DNA of 52,561 nucleotides from an uncultured Collinsella sp. (GCA_900543505.1 UQSB01000008.1:1-52561), one strand, 5' to 3'. Numbered from the stretch's first letter, positions 1-8,923 are shown. Made by a program: numbers and translations. Notes: generated from the sequence alone by a model not told the origin.

Positions 1-30
1 GGGGAGGCCTCGCGGCCTCCCCCTTTTTTG
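1..30 (+). terminator. Intrinsic terminator of an upstream gene
   Basis: GGGGAGGCC at 1-9 pairs with GGCCTCCCC at 14-22 around a four-base loop, followed by six T (24-29). It points rightward, so it should end a gene lying to the left of the window. Confidence 0.8.
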
Positions 31-93
31 CGTTTACGGGGCGTAAATGACTCAATTACACCAGACGATCTTGTTGTTTTCGGTATTGAGCCT

Positions 94-561
94 TTATTTA
101 AAGAAAATAAATCGTATAACAAGGGCAACTGCTATGGCCGCAATGATCAAAAGCAGAATTGTCAGCTGATGCTGCTTGCGTCGTTTACTTGACGAAACGA
201 AGATTGATTTTCCCTGTTTTGGCGTTTCGAGATAGCGAGCCGAATGCGTCAAGGTTTGCTTGGGTCGGGGCCCTCTTTGTTGATGAGCGGCGGATGCTTT
301 CATCGGCTCATCACTAGCTGCGCTGTTTTTAGATAGTGGTGCGTCTTTCAGATATACAGGGTCTCCCGAGGCGACGCCCATATGTTTACGTCCCGTTTGG
401 GCATCCTCGAGCGTTTGATATCGGTTTCTCGTCACATAATCGGGCTCTGGGTCATTGATGGGCTCTTGCGAGATGTGGGGGCGATGGAACCGTGGCGGCT
501 GCGTAGAAGTATCTTCGCCCTGCGTCGGCATAAACATATTGTTCTGGTTTTGGTCGTCCAT
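94..561 (-). CDS. Small tail-anchored membrane protein, unknown function
   Basis: 155 residues, no family recognised. The first 125 residues are polar, rich in Gln, Pro, Ser and basic residues, and look disordered. The only hydrophobic segment is at the extreme C terminus (about residues 132-154, ending RFIFFK), so the protein is probably a single-pass, tail-anchored membrane protein with its bulk in the cytoplasm. A short run of basic residues (KRRK) just before the helix fits the positive-inside rule. The ATG at 559-561 is preceded on the minus strand by a modest purine stretch (AAAGGGC). It is transcribed divergently from hsp20. No function can be assigned from sequence alone. Confidence 0.7.
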   Translation of the reverse strand: MDDQNQNNMFMPTQGEDTSTQPPRFHRPHISQEPINDPEPDYVTRNRYQTLEDAQTGRKHMGVASGDPVYLKDAPLSKNSAASDEPMKASAAHQQRGPRPKQTLTHSARYLETPKQGKSIFVSSSKRRKQHQLTILLLIIAAIAVALVIRFIFFK

Positions 562-838
562 GATGCCCTTTAGCTCGTTACCAACAACGTGTACGCGCTC
601 ATTGTAAGCCCCTTGTTATTTGTAGCTGCGAACATACTTGTTATTTAAGCTCTGGTTCAAAGAACCTTAACCTTACTAAAACCTGAGTCATACACACTTA
701 GATATGCTTATAGTACTGGACTCAAAAAACTTTATAGTCGATGTATATATGAGCACTGGGTGGGCATATATAAGAGCGTCAAAAGAAGTCCCAACCACCT
801 AGAAGATGGCTCGGCAGTCCTTAAAAGGAGTGGTAAAC
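562..838. promoter_or_regulatory. Divergent promoter region before hsp20, with repeats
   Basis: This 277-bp AT-rich gap separates the small membrane protein from hsp20. CTTGTTATTT occurs twice as a direct repeat (612-621 and 637-646, 25 bp apart). A short palindrome GGTTCaaaGAACC lies at 654-666, and TGAGTC (684-689) faces GACTCA (719-724). A TATATAA box at 767-773 may be the hsp20 -10 element. I see no complete CIRCE element and no canonical HAIR site; the TGAGTC/GACTCA pair only loosely resembles HAIR half-sites. An ATTGTA at 601-606 gives a minus-strand TACAAT that may serve the leftward gene. Confidence 0.4.
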
Positions 839-1270
839 ATGGCAAGCATGGTTCCTTATCGTTCGGTTTTTGGCGTTCGTCCTTCTGCTAGCTCGCTGTT
901 CGATCTGTTTGATGATATGACCGACCTTGCAAACAACTCGATTGCCTCCAAGGCGTTCCCCGTTGACGTTGAGGACAAGGGCGATGGCTACGAGGTCAAG
1001 GCGTATCTGACCGGTGTCGCCAAGGATGACATCGACGTTGAGCTCAATGAGGGTCGCCTGTCCATCAGCGTGAACGTCGAGGAGAGCGCCGAAAACGAGG
1101 GTAAGAACTTCCTCCAGAAGGAGTTTAGCTCGTACAGTGCGACGCGCGGCGTGTATCTGAAGGACGCTTCGAGCGAGGGCCTTTCGGCTAAGTATGCTGA
1201 CGGCATCCTGACCGTTACGGTTCCCAAGATTGTCGAGAAGAAGAACGTCACGAAGATCTCTATCGACTAA
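839..1270 (+). CDS. hsp20: Hsp20/alpha-crystallin small heat shock protein
   Basis: 143 residues, the usual size for bacterial small heat shock proteins, which are ATP-independent holdases that bind unfolding proteins. The N-terminal arm (residues 1-34) contains the common SLFDLFDDM segment. The alpha-crystallin domain follows (about 35-135), with the diagnostic ending DGILTVTVPK at 120-129. An upstream in-frame ATG at 806 is less likely: the ATG at 839 has a strong ribosome binding site (AAAAGGAG, 8 bases upstream), while 806 has none. The gene stands alone, with a strong terminator after it and a long, probably heat-regulated, region before it. Confidence 0.93.
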   Translation: MASMVPYRSVFGVRPSASSLFDLFDDMTDLANNSIASKAFPVDVEDKGDGYEVKAYLTGVAKDDIDVELNEGRLSISVNVEESAENEGKNFLQKEFSSYSATRGVYLKDASSEGLSAKYADGILTVTVPKIVEKKNVTKISID

Positions 1271-1303
1271 CGATGGCTCTGCTTCAATCGAGAGTATGAG
1301 TTA

Positions 1304-1340
1304 AGGGGGCTGGGAAGTGATTCCCAGCCCCCTTTTGTTG
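1304..1340 (+). terminator. Intrinsic terminator of hsp20
   Basis: GGGGGCTGGGAA and TTCCCAGCCCCC form a 12-bp perfect stem around GTGA, followed by TTTTGTTGT. It lies 30 bases after the hsp20 stop and just before the convergent walJ-type gene. Confidence 0.9.
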
Positions 1341-1350
1341 TCTTGAGGGG

Positions 1351-2160
1351 CTATTGAATGGTTGTCGGTTGATACTGGCTTGCAGGGCGTATCGAGAGCT
1401 TCCGTGGCCCTTGAAGACGGGTGGCAGAACTGCCGAGTTCATCATCGAGACTTGCATCAAGCGCGTTGGCATAGCTTTTGACGGTAAGGCTTGGACGATT
1501 ATTGTCCTGGCTGATATGCATGGCGATGAGCTGTTCGGTGCGATCGGTAACAAGTTCGCGCGCGGCTTCGGCGGCCTGGTTGTTGGAGAGGTGTCCCTTT
1601 GTGGACAGGATGCGCTCCTGAAGAAAGCGGGGGTACGCTCCTTCGCGCAACATAGTTACATCGTGGTTACTTTCGAGCGCGAGAACTCGACAGTCTTTGA
1701 GGATGCCTATGGCCTTGCTCGATAACTCTCCGGTGTCGGTGGCAAACCCAATGGAATCATCGAGAGCATTAAATCGATAGCCGACAGGATTGATGACATC
1801 GTGCGATGTTGAGTAGGTTTGCACGTGGATGCCGGCAATGGGGAGCGTGTCGCCGGGGTCAAATTCCTCTACGGGCAGGTGCGCGAGGTTTTCTTTGCAT
1901 GAAAGGGTGTCCCTGCTGGCAAAGAGGGGACCATGCCAGTGCTTGCACCATACATCGAGCCCCTTGATATGGTCACCATGCTCATGGGTGATTACAAGAG
2001 AGGCGACGTCGTCTGCCGAGAGGCCAAGCTCCGCCATGCGTTTAAGTGTCTCGCGGCGGGACAGGCCGTTGTCGATCATGATGAGCCCCTGAGGCCCCTC
2101 GACGAGTGCGCAGTTGCCTTTTGAGCCGCTGCCGAGGATATGAAGGTGCAGGCGAGACAT
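1351..2160 (-). CDS. WalJ/YycJ-type metallo-beta-lactamase fold hydrolase
   Basis: 269 residues. The fold is shown by the start LHILGSGSKGNC (residues 5-16) and the metal-binding motif HEHGDH (59-64), followed by the later ligands in FATDTG and MHISQDNN. The family (YycJ/WalJ) comprises two-metal exonuclease-like or hydrolase enzymes often linked to cell wall regulation or DNA maintenance; the true substrate is not settled. The open frame extends 27 codons further upstream, but homologues start at MSRLHLHIL, so 2160 is chosen despite a weak ribosome binding site. No two-component WalRK genes are nearby. It is divergent from tilS with only 48 bases between them. Confidence 0.85.
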   Translation of the reverse strand: MSRLHLHILGSGSKGNCALVEGPQGLIMIDNGLSRRETLKRMAELGLSADDVASLVITHEHGDHIKGLDVWCKHWHGPLFASRDTLSCKENLAHLPVEEFDPGDTLPIAGIHVQTYSTSHDVINPVGYRFNALDDSIGFATDTGELSSKAIGILKDCRVLALESNHDVTMLREGAYPRFLQERILSTKGHLSNNQAAEAARELVTDRTEQLIAMHISQDNNRPSLTVKSYANALDASLDDELGSSATRLQGPRKLSIRPASQYQPTTIQ

Positions 2161-2208
2161 AAGATTCCAAAGGATACAATGAGTGCGGACGAATAGAGGA
2201 GGAAGCGA

Positions 2209-3740
2209 ATGCCAACGGTATCTCAGCACTATGGACATCATGCCGCGCCGAGGACGGATAAGAGCGCCCTGGCAACGCGGCGGGCCGCTGCCCCCGTAGT
2301 GCTCATGGTATCAGGCGGTGCGGACTCGACGGCGCTGCTCCTTATGGCTTGCACATCAAAGCTGGATATCCAGGACGGGCGCGGCGTCGCTCCCATTGCG
2401 CGCGAGCGATTGCACGTGCTGCATGTAAACCATCATCTGCGCGGGGAGGCATCCGATGGCGACGAGGCCTTTGTACGTGACCTGTGCGCGCAATACGGCT
2501 TGCCGCTGTGTGTTGAGCATGCCTATTTTGATGACGAATCGGGCAATATCGAGGCTGCGGCTCGCGAGGTGCGCTATGCCGCGGCACGGAGATATGTTCG
2601 CGAACTTTGTGCTGAATCGGGCGCACCGCGGACGGCGGCTCGTATCTGTACCGCGCATACTTCGTCGGACCGCGCGGAAACATTTTTGATGAATGCCATT
2701 AAAGGGTCGGGTCCCGCGGGTCTATCGAGCATTCCGCGCCGTCGGAACATTGTGGTTCGCCCCTTGCTCGACCTCACGCACGATGAGCTCGTGAGCTATC
2801 TGCAGGTGCACGGTCAGCCATGGCGGGAAGATGAAAGCAACGAGGACGTTTCGTACCTGCGCAACTATGTACGCCATCGGGTGATGCCGGTGGTGGCACG
2901 GCGCAACGCGAGCGTCTGTAAGACGATTGGCGCCGCTTGCGAAATTCTGGGCGACGAAGACGCCTTTCTTTCCCAGCTTTCGGCACAGGCGTTTCGAAGC
3001 TGCCTGCGCAAGGAAGCGGCGGGCTCGATGCGCGCCGTCTTGCCGCCGCTGAGGTTGTGATTGCACGGCGTATCGTGCGGTTGGCGATTAAGCGCATCGA
3101 TCCCGACGCGCGACCGGAGATGCGGCACGTGGAGCGCGTGCTCGCCTGCGTCGCTGCGGGCTCGGGCTCGGTTACGCTTCCTGCGGGAATTGATGCCCGT
3201 GTGGAGTTTGGCATGCTGGCGTTCAAGGCCCCGGCGGCGCGCGAGGGCTTAGTGGCCGACTGGATCTCCGTTCCCGGTCGTCTGCCGCTGGGGGCGGGGC
3301 GTATGCTGACAGCGGAGCCGATGGCTGTGGAGCCGGGGTGCGATATCGTGCACCGTGCCCGCGAGCTTGCTGCTGCCGGAGAGGTTGCGGCCTTGGTGGA
3401 TGCGGCGGCCCTGGGGTTTGCCGACCGCGATAGCGAGCGGATGCTAGCCGGCTCGCGCGGGGAGATTCCCGCCGAGGCGCGATTGGCGCGCCTGTGGGTG
3501 GATAGCCCTGTGCCGGGAGACGTGATGTGCCCGTTGGGGATGAACGGCCGAAGCAAGAAAGTGTCAGACCTGTTGAACGAGGCGCGCATTCCTGTTTCAG
3601 ACCGCTCTGGCGTACCCGTGGTAAGAACGGCTCCGGGAGGTGCCGTAGTATGGGTCGCGGGCGTTCGCACGGACGAGCGTTTTAAATGCACGGCCGCAAC
3701 GCGCGTGGCGTATCTGCTTCGTGTGGTCGATGCGGAATAG
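2209..3740 (+). pseudogene. tilS: tRNA(Ile)-lysidine synthase, split by a -1 frameshift
   Basis: TilS attaches lysine to C34 of the AUA-reading tRNA(Ile) using ATP. The N-terminal part (2209-3060) has the PP-loop SGGADS at residues 35-40 and the N-type ATP pyrophosphatase domain to about residue 235. That frame ends at TGA 3058-3060, but the next frame continues smoothly to 3740 with the family's C-terminal domain (GMNGRSKKVSDLLNEARIP, then VVWVAGVRTDERF). Adding one G to the GGG run at 3021-3023 gives KEAAGLDARRLAAAEVV, which joins the halves naturally. There is no slippery heptamer and no credible second start. The gene is normally essential and sits in its classical place before hpt and ftsH, so this is either a sequencing error or a genuine lesion. 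Confidence 0.85.
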
Positions 3741-3887
3741 CGTCCCAGGCCAGCTATTCTGTGCGACGTTGACGGTATTCCCGCGCTGATGGCGCACGTG
3801 CTGGTAAATATACCCCGTGCGCTGCTAGAATGTGTAGTTCGCGTCCATGCGGCGGTGCGTGGGCGATAAGCACAAGAAAGGGTTGTC

Positions 3888-4436
3888 ATGGCTTCTCAAC
3901 ATCCGGATATCGAGAAGGTTCTGTTTACGCAGGAGGATATCGACGGTATCGTCTCTCGCCTAGGCGAGCAGATTACTCGCGACTACGCGGGTAAGGATCT
4001 GGTGCTGATTGCGGTCCTGCGCGGCGCCGTGGTCTTTATGGGCGACCTGATGCGCAAGATCGAGCTGCCGACCAACATCGATTTCATGGCTGTTTCGAGC
4101 TATGGCGACGGTGTGAAGTCCTCGGGCATCGTGCGTATCATTAAGGACCTGGATATCGACATCCGCGGTCGCGACGTGCTGATCGTCGAGGACATTCTGG
4201 ACTCGGGCCTGACGCTCAAGTATCTGATGAAGAACCTCGAGAGTCGCAAGCCCGCCTCGCTGGAGGTTGCCGCCTTCCTGTGGAAGGACGTTGAGGACCG
4301 TACCTCGGCCGTCACGCCCAAGTATGTTGGAACCCATTGCCCCGATGCCTTTGTGGTGGGCTACGGCCTCGACTATGCCGAGCGCTATCGTAACCTTCCG
4401 TATCTGGGCATTTTGAAACCGGAGGTTTATTCGTAA
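3888..4436 (+). CDS. hpt: Hypoxanthine(-guanine) phosphoribosyltransferase
   Basis: 182 residues, typical of bacterial HPRT. It salvages hypoxanthine and guanine by transferring ribose-5-phosphate from PRPP, giving IMP or GMP in the cytoplasm. The PRPP-binding loop is visible at about residues 99-108 (LIVEDILDSG, with the paired acidic residues), and the early VAVLRGAVVFMGDL-like segment matches the family. The ATG follows AAAGGG at a suitable distance. A TAGAAT at 3826-3831 is a candidate -10 element. It precedes ftsH by one base, so the two are surely co-transcribed; tilS-hpt-ftsH is a widely conserved order in Gram-positive bacteria. Confidence 0.95.
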   Translation: MASQHPDIEKVLFTQEDIDGIVSRLGEQITRDYAGKDLVLIAVLRGAVVFMGDLMRKIELPTNIDFMAVSSYGDGVKSSGIVRIIKDLDIDIRGRDVLIVEDILDSGLTLKYLMKNLESRKPASLEVAAFLWKDVEDRTSAVTPKYVGTHCPDAFVVGYGLDYAERYRNLPYLGILKPEVYS

Positions 4437-4437
4437 G

Positions 4438-6576
4438 ATGCCCGACGACCGTAACGATAACAATTTCCAGACTCCCCGGGAGCCTAAGATCCCGGGGATG
4501 CCCGGAGGCAAGAAGCCCACGCGTACGGGCTGGCTGTATTTTATTTTGGCTTGCGCGCTTCTGGGTTACGCCTTCTTTAACATGGGCTCCGGCTTTGCCA
4601 ATTCCAGCAATACCGTAAAGCTCGCGACGAGCGAGATGGTCAACGCCATTAAGCAGGATCGCGTCGAAGATTTGACCTATACGGTTCAAGACGGAAGCGT
4701 GGCGGGTCATTACTGGAAGACGAAAAAGGACAAGGGCGACACGAGCGAGCTCAAGAGCTTCTCCTCGACCTATGTCGGCTCCGATTCGCTTGCCGAGCTT
4801 ATGGCGGAGCACCCCGATACCAAGTACATCGTCAACACCAATGACCCCGATTTTTGGGGCGACTTGGCGATGAGTGTGCTGCCGACGATCGCCCTGATTG
4901 CCATCATGTTCTACTTTATGCGCCAGATGATGGGTGCCAACAACAGGAACATGCAGTTTGGCAAGGCCAACGCCAAGACCAACGAGGCCACGCGCCCCAA
5001 GGTTAAGTTCGAGGACGTTGCCGGCGTGGACGAGGCAGTCGAGGAGCTCGAGGAGATCCGTGACTTTTTGAGCGATCCAGATCGCTATCGCAAGCTGGGC
5101 GCCAAGATCCCGCGTGGCGTGTTGCTGGTGGGCCCTCCGGGCACCGGTAAAACGCTGCTGGCCAAGGCCGTTGCCGGCGAGGCGGGCGTGCCGTTCTTTA
5201 GCATCTCGGGTTCCGACTTTGTCGAGATGTTCGTGGGTGTCGGCGCCAGCCGCGTGCGTGACCTCTTTAAGGAGGCCAAGTCCCAGGCCCCGTCGATCAT
5301 CTTTATCGACGAGATCGATGCCGTGGGGCGTCAGCGCGGAGCCGGTCTGGGCGGCGGTCACGACGAGCGCGAGCAGACGCTCAACCAGCTGCTGGTCGAG
5401 ATGGACGGTTTTGAGGAAAGCGAGTCGGTCATCCTGATCGCCGCGACCAACCGTCCTGACATCCTGGATCCGGCATTGCTGCGTCCCGGTCGTTTTGACT
5501 GTCAGGTTACGGTCGACCGTCCGGATGTGAAGGGCCGCGAGCAGATCTTGCGCGTGCATGCCGAGAACAAGCCAATGGACGAGGACGTGAAGTTTGAGAA
5601 GCTCGCCCAGATGACCGTTGGCTTCACCGGCGCCGATCTGGCAAATCTGCTCAACGAGTCTGCGCTGCTGGCTGCCCGCCGCCATCGTTCCGTGATCTCG
5701 ATGGACGAGGTCGAGGAGTCGATGGAGCGCGTGATTGCCGGACCGCAACGCAAGGGTCGCGTGATGACCGAAGCCGAGCGCACCACGATTGCCTACCATG
5801 AGAGCGGTCACGCTTTGGTGGGCCACATCCTGGAGCACTCCGATCCGGTTCATAAGATCTCGATCGTCAGCCGCGGTCAGGCCCTGGGCTACACACTGCA
5901 GCTTCCGCAGGAGGATCACTTCCTCAAGACCAAGAACGAGATGCTCGACGAGCTCGCCGTGTTCTTGGGCGGTCGCGTTGCCGAGGAGCTCATGTGCGAC
6001 GACATCACGTCGGGCGCGAGCAACGATCTGGAGCGCGCGACCAAGATGGCGCGCGAGATGGTCACGCGCCTGGGCATGAGCGAGGAACTGGGTACGCAAG
6101 TGTTTGGTGAGGCGCAGCATCAGGTATTCCTTGGTCGCGATTACGCCGATCACCAGGATTACTCCGAGGAGACGGCGCGCCGCATCGATATCGAGGTTCA
6201 GCGCATTATGCGTGAGGCCCATCGTCGTGCGGTCGAGATCCTGGACGCCCGCCGCGATCAGCTCGATCTGATGGCGAAGGTGCTGCTTGAGCGCGAGGCT
6301 GTCGAGGGCGATGCCGTGAATGCCCTGCTCGATAACGAGTGGGACGCCTACCTTGAGCGCGAGGGCGAAATCCTGGCGGCCAAGGAGGAGCGCAATGCCA
6401 AGGCGGCCGGCATGCCGACCAAGAAGCGCGCGCCTCGTATGAGCGAGGAAGAGCTGGCGGCTGATGCCGCGGCCTTTGCGCAGGCGGCCATGCAGGAGGA
6501 TGCCGAAGCCGCATCCGATGATGCCGGTGATGGCAATGCTGCCAACGCTGACGGCAACACCGACGCCGACAAATAG
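4438..6576 (+). CDS. ftsH: ATP-dependent zinc metalloprotease FtsH
   Basis: 712 residues. FtsH is a membrane-bound hexameric AAA+ protease that degrades membrane and short-lived cytosolic proteins. Transmembrane helices lie at about residues 31-50 and 142-162 with the extracytoplasmic domain between. The AAA+ module has Walker A GPPGTGKT (about 232-239), Walker B IIFIDEID and the second region of homology (ATNRPDILDPALLRPGR). The protease domain has the zinc motif HESGH (about 454-458) and the third ligand in SGASNDLE. The last 60 residues are an acidic, alanine-rich tail that looks disordered and is longer than in E. coli. The start overlaps nothing but sits one base after hpt, with GGAGG in the hpt end as ribosome binding site. 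Confidence 0.97.
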   Translation: MPDDRNDNNFQTPREPKIPGMPGGKKPTRTGWLYFILACALLGYAFFNMGSGFANSSNTVKLATSEMVNAIKQDRVEDLTYTVQDGSVAGHYWKTKKDKGDTSELKSFSSTYVGSDSLAELMAEHPDTKYIVNTNDPDFWGDLAMSVLPTIALIAIMFYFMRQMMGANNRNMQFGKANAKTNEATRPKVKFEDVAGVDEAVEELEEIRDFLSDPDRYRKLGAKIPRGVLLVGPPGTGKTLLAKAVAGEAGVPFFSISGSDFVEMFVGVGASRVRDLFKEAKSQAPSIIFIDEIDAVGRQRGAGLGGGHDEREQTLNQLLVEMDGFEESESVILIAATNRPDILDPALLRPGRFDCQVTVDRPDVKGREQILRVHAENKPMDEDVKFEKLAQMTVGFTGADLANLLNESALLAARRHRSVISMDEVEESMERVIAGPQRKGRVMTEAERTTIAYHESGHALVGHILEHSDPVHKISIVSRGQALGYTLQLPQEDHFLKTKNEMLDELAVFLGGRVAEELMCDDITSGASNDLERATKMAREMVTRLGMSEELGTQVFGEAQHQVFLGRDYADHQDYSEETARRIDIEVQRIMREAHRRAVEILDARRDQLDLMAKVLLEREAVEGDAVNALLDNEWDAYLEREGEILAAKEERNAKAAGMPTKKRAPRMSEEELAADAAAFAQAAMQEDAEAASDDAGDGNAANADGNTDADK

Positions 6577-6586
6577 TTCTTGTAGC

Positions 6587-6626
6587 GAAAGCCTCTGCGG
6601 GGAAACCTGTGGAGGCTTTTCTTTTG
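6587..6626 (+). terminator. Intrinsic terminator after ftsH
   Basis: AAAGCCTC and GAGGCTTT form the stem around a 16-base loop, and the right arm runs into TTTCTTTT. It ends the tilS-hpt-ftsH unit. Confidence 0.8.
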
Positions 6627-6632
6627 AGCGAT

Positions 6633-6696
6633 ATGTTGATTGGGGACAGACTTAAATGAGCGTTTTCACGCATTTAAGTCTGTCCCCAATCAACAT
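6633..6696. repeat. Perfect 26-bp inverted repeat carrying GGGGACAG
   Basis: The left arm (6633-6658) begins ATGTTGATTGGGGACAGAC and the right arm (6671-6696) is its exact reverse complement, with a 12-base loop (AGCGTTTTCACG). There is no T-tract, and a terminator already lies just upstream, so it is not needed for ending ftsH. The GGGGACAG core is shared with other hairpins in this window. It looks like a REP-type or non-autonomous mobile hairpin. Confidence 0.85.
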
Positions 6697-6751
6697 TGTG
6701 GCGCTCTAGTTGGCTAAAGCGTACAATAGCGCCTATGCGAAAGGGGAACAG

Positions 6752-7942
6752 ATGATCAACGAAACTATGTATGCTCGCGGTGCGGAAAGCTCCATCATCC
6801 GTGAGATTTTTAGCTATGGCCTTGAGCGCAAGGCACAGATCGGTGCGGAGAACGTATTCGATTTTTCGCTGGGCAACCCGAGTGTTCCGGCGCCCGCTGC
6901 TGTTGCTGAGTCCATTAAGAAGGCATTGGAGCTGCCGAGCGACCAGCTGCATGGATACACGCCTGCGCCGGGTCTGCCGCAATGTCGAGCGGCCGTCGCC
7001 GACTCGCTCAACCGTCGCTTTGGCACGAGCTATGAGGGCAAGGACGTCTTTATGACGGTGGGTGCCGCGGCTTCGCTCACCTGCACGCTCAACGCCGTTA
7101 CGAACCCGGGCGATGAGGTTGTTGTTATCGCCCCGTACTTTCCGGAGTATCGCGTGTGGATTGAGAAGGCCGGCTGCACGTGTGTTGAGGCGCTCGCCGA
7201 TGAAGATACGTTCCAGCTGAGCGTGAGTAACGTGCTCAAGGCGATTACCGATAAGACGGCTGCCGTCATCATCGACTCGCCCAACAATCCGACCGGTGCC
7301 GTATATACACGCGACACGCTGACGCGACTGGCCAATGTTCTGCGCGAGGCCAACGCTCAGCGCGATCCCGAGAATCCGATTATGCTCATCTCTGATGAGC
7401 CGTATCGCGAGATTGTCTATGGCGCCGAGGTGCCTTGGGTGCCTTCGATCTACGAGCACACCATCGTGTGCTACTCGTATTCCAAGTCGCTTTCGCTACC
7501 GGGCGAGCGCGTCGGGTGGATCCTGGTTCCCAATACGAATCCTCAGGCAGCTCGTCTAATGCCCGCCGTTGCCGGTGCCGCCCGTACGCTGGGCTTCGTG
7601 TGTGCACCGGCGCTCTTCCAGCGTGTAATCATCGACTGCATTGATGAACCGAGCGATGTCGAGGCCTATGCTCGCAACCGCACCGCGCTTACCGATGCAC
7701 TAGCGGAGTACGGCTACACCTATGTTGAGCCGGATGGCGCGTTCTACCTATGGGTGAAAGCGCTGGAGTCCGATGCGAATGCGTTCTGTGAGCGCGCGAA
7801 GAAGCATGAGCTGCTCGCGGTGCCTTCGGATAGCTTTGGCATGCCGGGCTGGTTCCGCCTGGGCTACTGCGTGAGCTATGAGACAATCGTCAACTCTCTG
7901 CCTGCCTGGAAGCAGCTGGCCGACGAATATCGTCGAAAGTAA
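6752..7942 (+). CDS. PLP-dependent class I/II aminotransferase
   Basis: 396 residues, fold type I. The PLP lysine is in SYSKSLSLPGERVGW (about residue 244). Upstream are the substrate loop (SLGNPSVPAP), the DSPNNPTGAVY asparagine motif and ISDEPYREIVY with the pyridine-nitrogen aspartate. The protein resembles aspartate/aromatic or broad-range aminotransferases; the exact amino donor cannot be read from sequence. The start at 6752 has AAAGGGGA six bases before it; an in-frame TTG at 6710 would overlap the likely promoter. TACAAT at 6722-6727 is a candidate -10 element. It is probably a single-gene unit. Confidence 0.9.
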   Translation: MINETMYARGAESSIIREIFSYGLERKAQIGAENVFDFSLGNPSVPAPAAVAESIKKALELPSDQLHGYTPAPGLPQCRAAVADSLNRRFGTSYEGKDVFMTVGAAASLTCTLNAVTNPGDEVVVIAPYFPEYRVWIEKAGCTCVEALADEDTFQLSVSNVLKAITDKTAAVIIDSPNNPTGAVYTRDTLTRLANVLREANAQRDPENPIMLISDEPYREIVYGAEVPWVPSIYEHTIVCYSYSKSLSLPGERVGWILVPNTNPQAARLMPAVAGAARTLGFVCAPALFQRVIIDCIDEPSDVEAYARNRTALTDALAEYGYTYVEPDGAFYLWVKALESDANAFCERAKKHELLAVPSDSFGMPGWFRLGYCVSYETIVNSLPAWKQLADEYRRK

Positions 7943-7970
7943 AGCGCTCTGCTTACAATGTTTTACGTGA

Positions 7971-8001
7971 AACGGGGTTTGGTTTTAAGCCAGACCCCGT
8001 T
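7971..8001. repeat. Hairpin between aminotransferase and PHP gene
   Basis: AACGGGGTTTGG (7971-7982) pairs with CCAGACCCCGTT (7990-8001), 12 bp with one G-U, loop TTTTAAG. No T-run follows, so it could be a rho-independent terminator only in a weak sense, or a transcript-stabilising end for the aminotransferase mRNA. Confidence 0.6.
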
Positions 8002-8034
8002 GTCTATGCCGTTGTGTGATTGGGATGAAGCAGT

Positions 8035-8064
8035 TTTACGACTGCCGAAAGCTATGCGTACAAT
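8035..8064 (+). promoter_or_regulatory. Candidate promoter of the PHP gene
   Basis: TTTACG (8035-8040) and TACAAT (8059-8064) are separated by 18 bases and lie 38 bases before the ATG. The -10 is a good sigma-70-type match, the -35 moderate. Confidence 0.4.
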
Positions 8065-8101
8065 GAATATACGCGACGGCCATACTGGACAAGGAGACCC
8101 G

Positions 8102-8923
8102 ATGCCCTACCTTCTTTCTTGTGATATTCATACTCATACGATGTTCTCTGCGCATGCGTACTCAACCATCGAGGAGAACATCTATTGGGCGGCGGAGCGC
8201 GGCCTTCAGGTGCTCGGTTCCGCCGATCATTTAAGCTCGATGGTTACGCCTTGTCCCAATGACCTGCGCAGTTTCCAATTCTTTATTAACCAGGATATCT
8301 GGCCGCGCATTTGGAGCGGCGTGCTGGTGCTGCGTGGTGCCGAGGCTGATATCGTTTCGCTGGACGGCAGCTTGTTTGGCGAAGACATTCCCGTTTCGCT
8401 CGATATCGCCGGCGATTCGTATAGTCGTGAGCATTCGCTGTTCGATTTGGTGACGCGTAATTTGGATTATTTGGTGGCAAGCGTGCATAACCCGCAGTTT
8501 GCCGAAGGCGCGACGCTCGCCCAAACGACCCAGATGTACATCAATGCCCTGGAGCACCCCAAGGTGTTCATGCTTGGGCATGCGGGTCGTTCGGGCGTGC
8601 CGTTCGATATCGATGAGGTGCTGTTGGCGGCCAAGGCCAAGCACAAGATCATCGAGATCAACAACCATAGTCTTGAACACGGTGTCGACACTGAGCATTG
8701 GGCCGTATGCCGCAAGATCGCCGAGCGCTGCGCCGAGCTGGGCGTGGGTATTGGCGTGTCGACCGATGCCCACATTGGCATGGCCATTGGCAAGCTCGAT
8801 CACGCGCGCAAGATGCTCGACGAGATTCACTTCCCGCTGGATTTGATCGTGACGCGCGACCGCGAGACGCTGCTGCGCGAGATGGCGGCAGCCGGCGTGT
8901 GTGACCTGCGCAAGGGGATGTAG
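8102..8923 (+). CDS. PHP-domain phosphatase (YcdX-like)
   Basis: 273 residues. PHP proteins are multi-metal phosphoesterases. The first metal motif DIHTHTMFSAHA starts at residue 8, followed by GSADH, ASVHNP, LGHAGR and the C-terminal STDAH motif, so all the family's metal ligands appear to be present. The size and motif spacing match stand-alone YcdX-type phosphatases rather than the PHP domain of DNA polymerases. The natural substrate is unknown; histidinol phosphatase is possible but no his genes are near. The ATG at 8102 follows AAGGAG; the frame is open further upstream without a ribosome binding site. Confidence 0.87.
   Translation: MPYLLSCDIHTHTMFSAHAYSTIEENIYWAAERGLQVLGSADHLSSMVTPCPNDLRSFQFFINQDIWPRIWSGVLVLRGAEADIVSLDGSLFGEDIPVSLDIAGDSYSREHSLFDLVTRNLDYLVASVHNPQFAEGATLAQTTQMYINALEHPKVFMLGHAGRSGVPFDIDEVLLAAKAKHKIIEINNHSLEHGVDTEHWAVCRKIAERCAELGVGIGVSTDAHIGMAIGKLDHARKMLDEIHFPLDLIVTRDRETLLREMAAAGVCDLRKGM

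Noticed and set aside
3000..3060. Programmed -1 frameshift in tilS
   Set aside because: No X-XXY-YYZ heptamer or following stem is visible. A missing G in GGG fits better.
4312..6222. 636-codon minus-strand frame opposite ftsH
   Set aside because: His/Leu/Arg-rich shadow of ftsH with no start signal and no domain.
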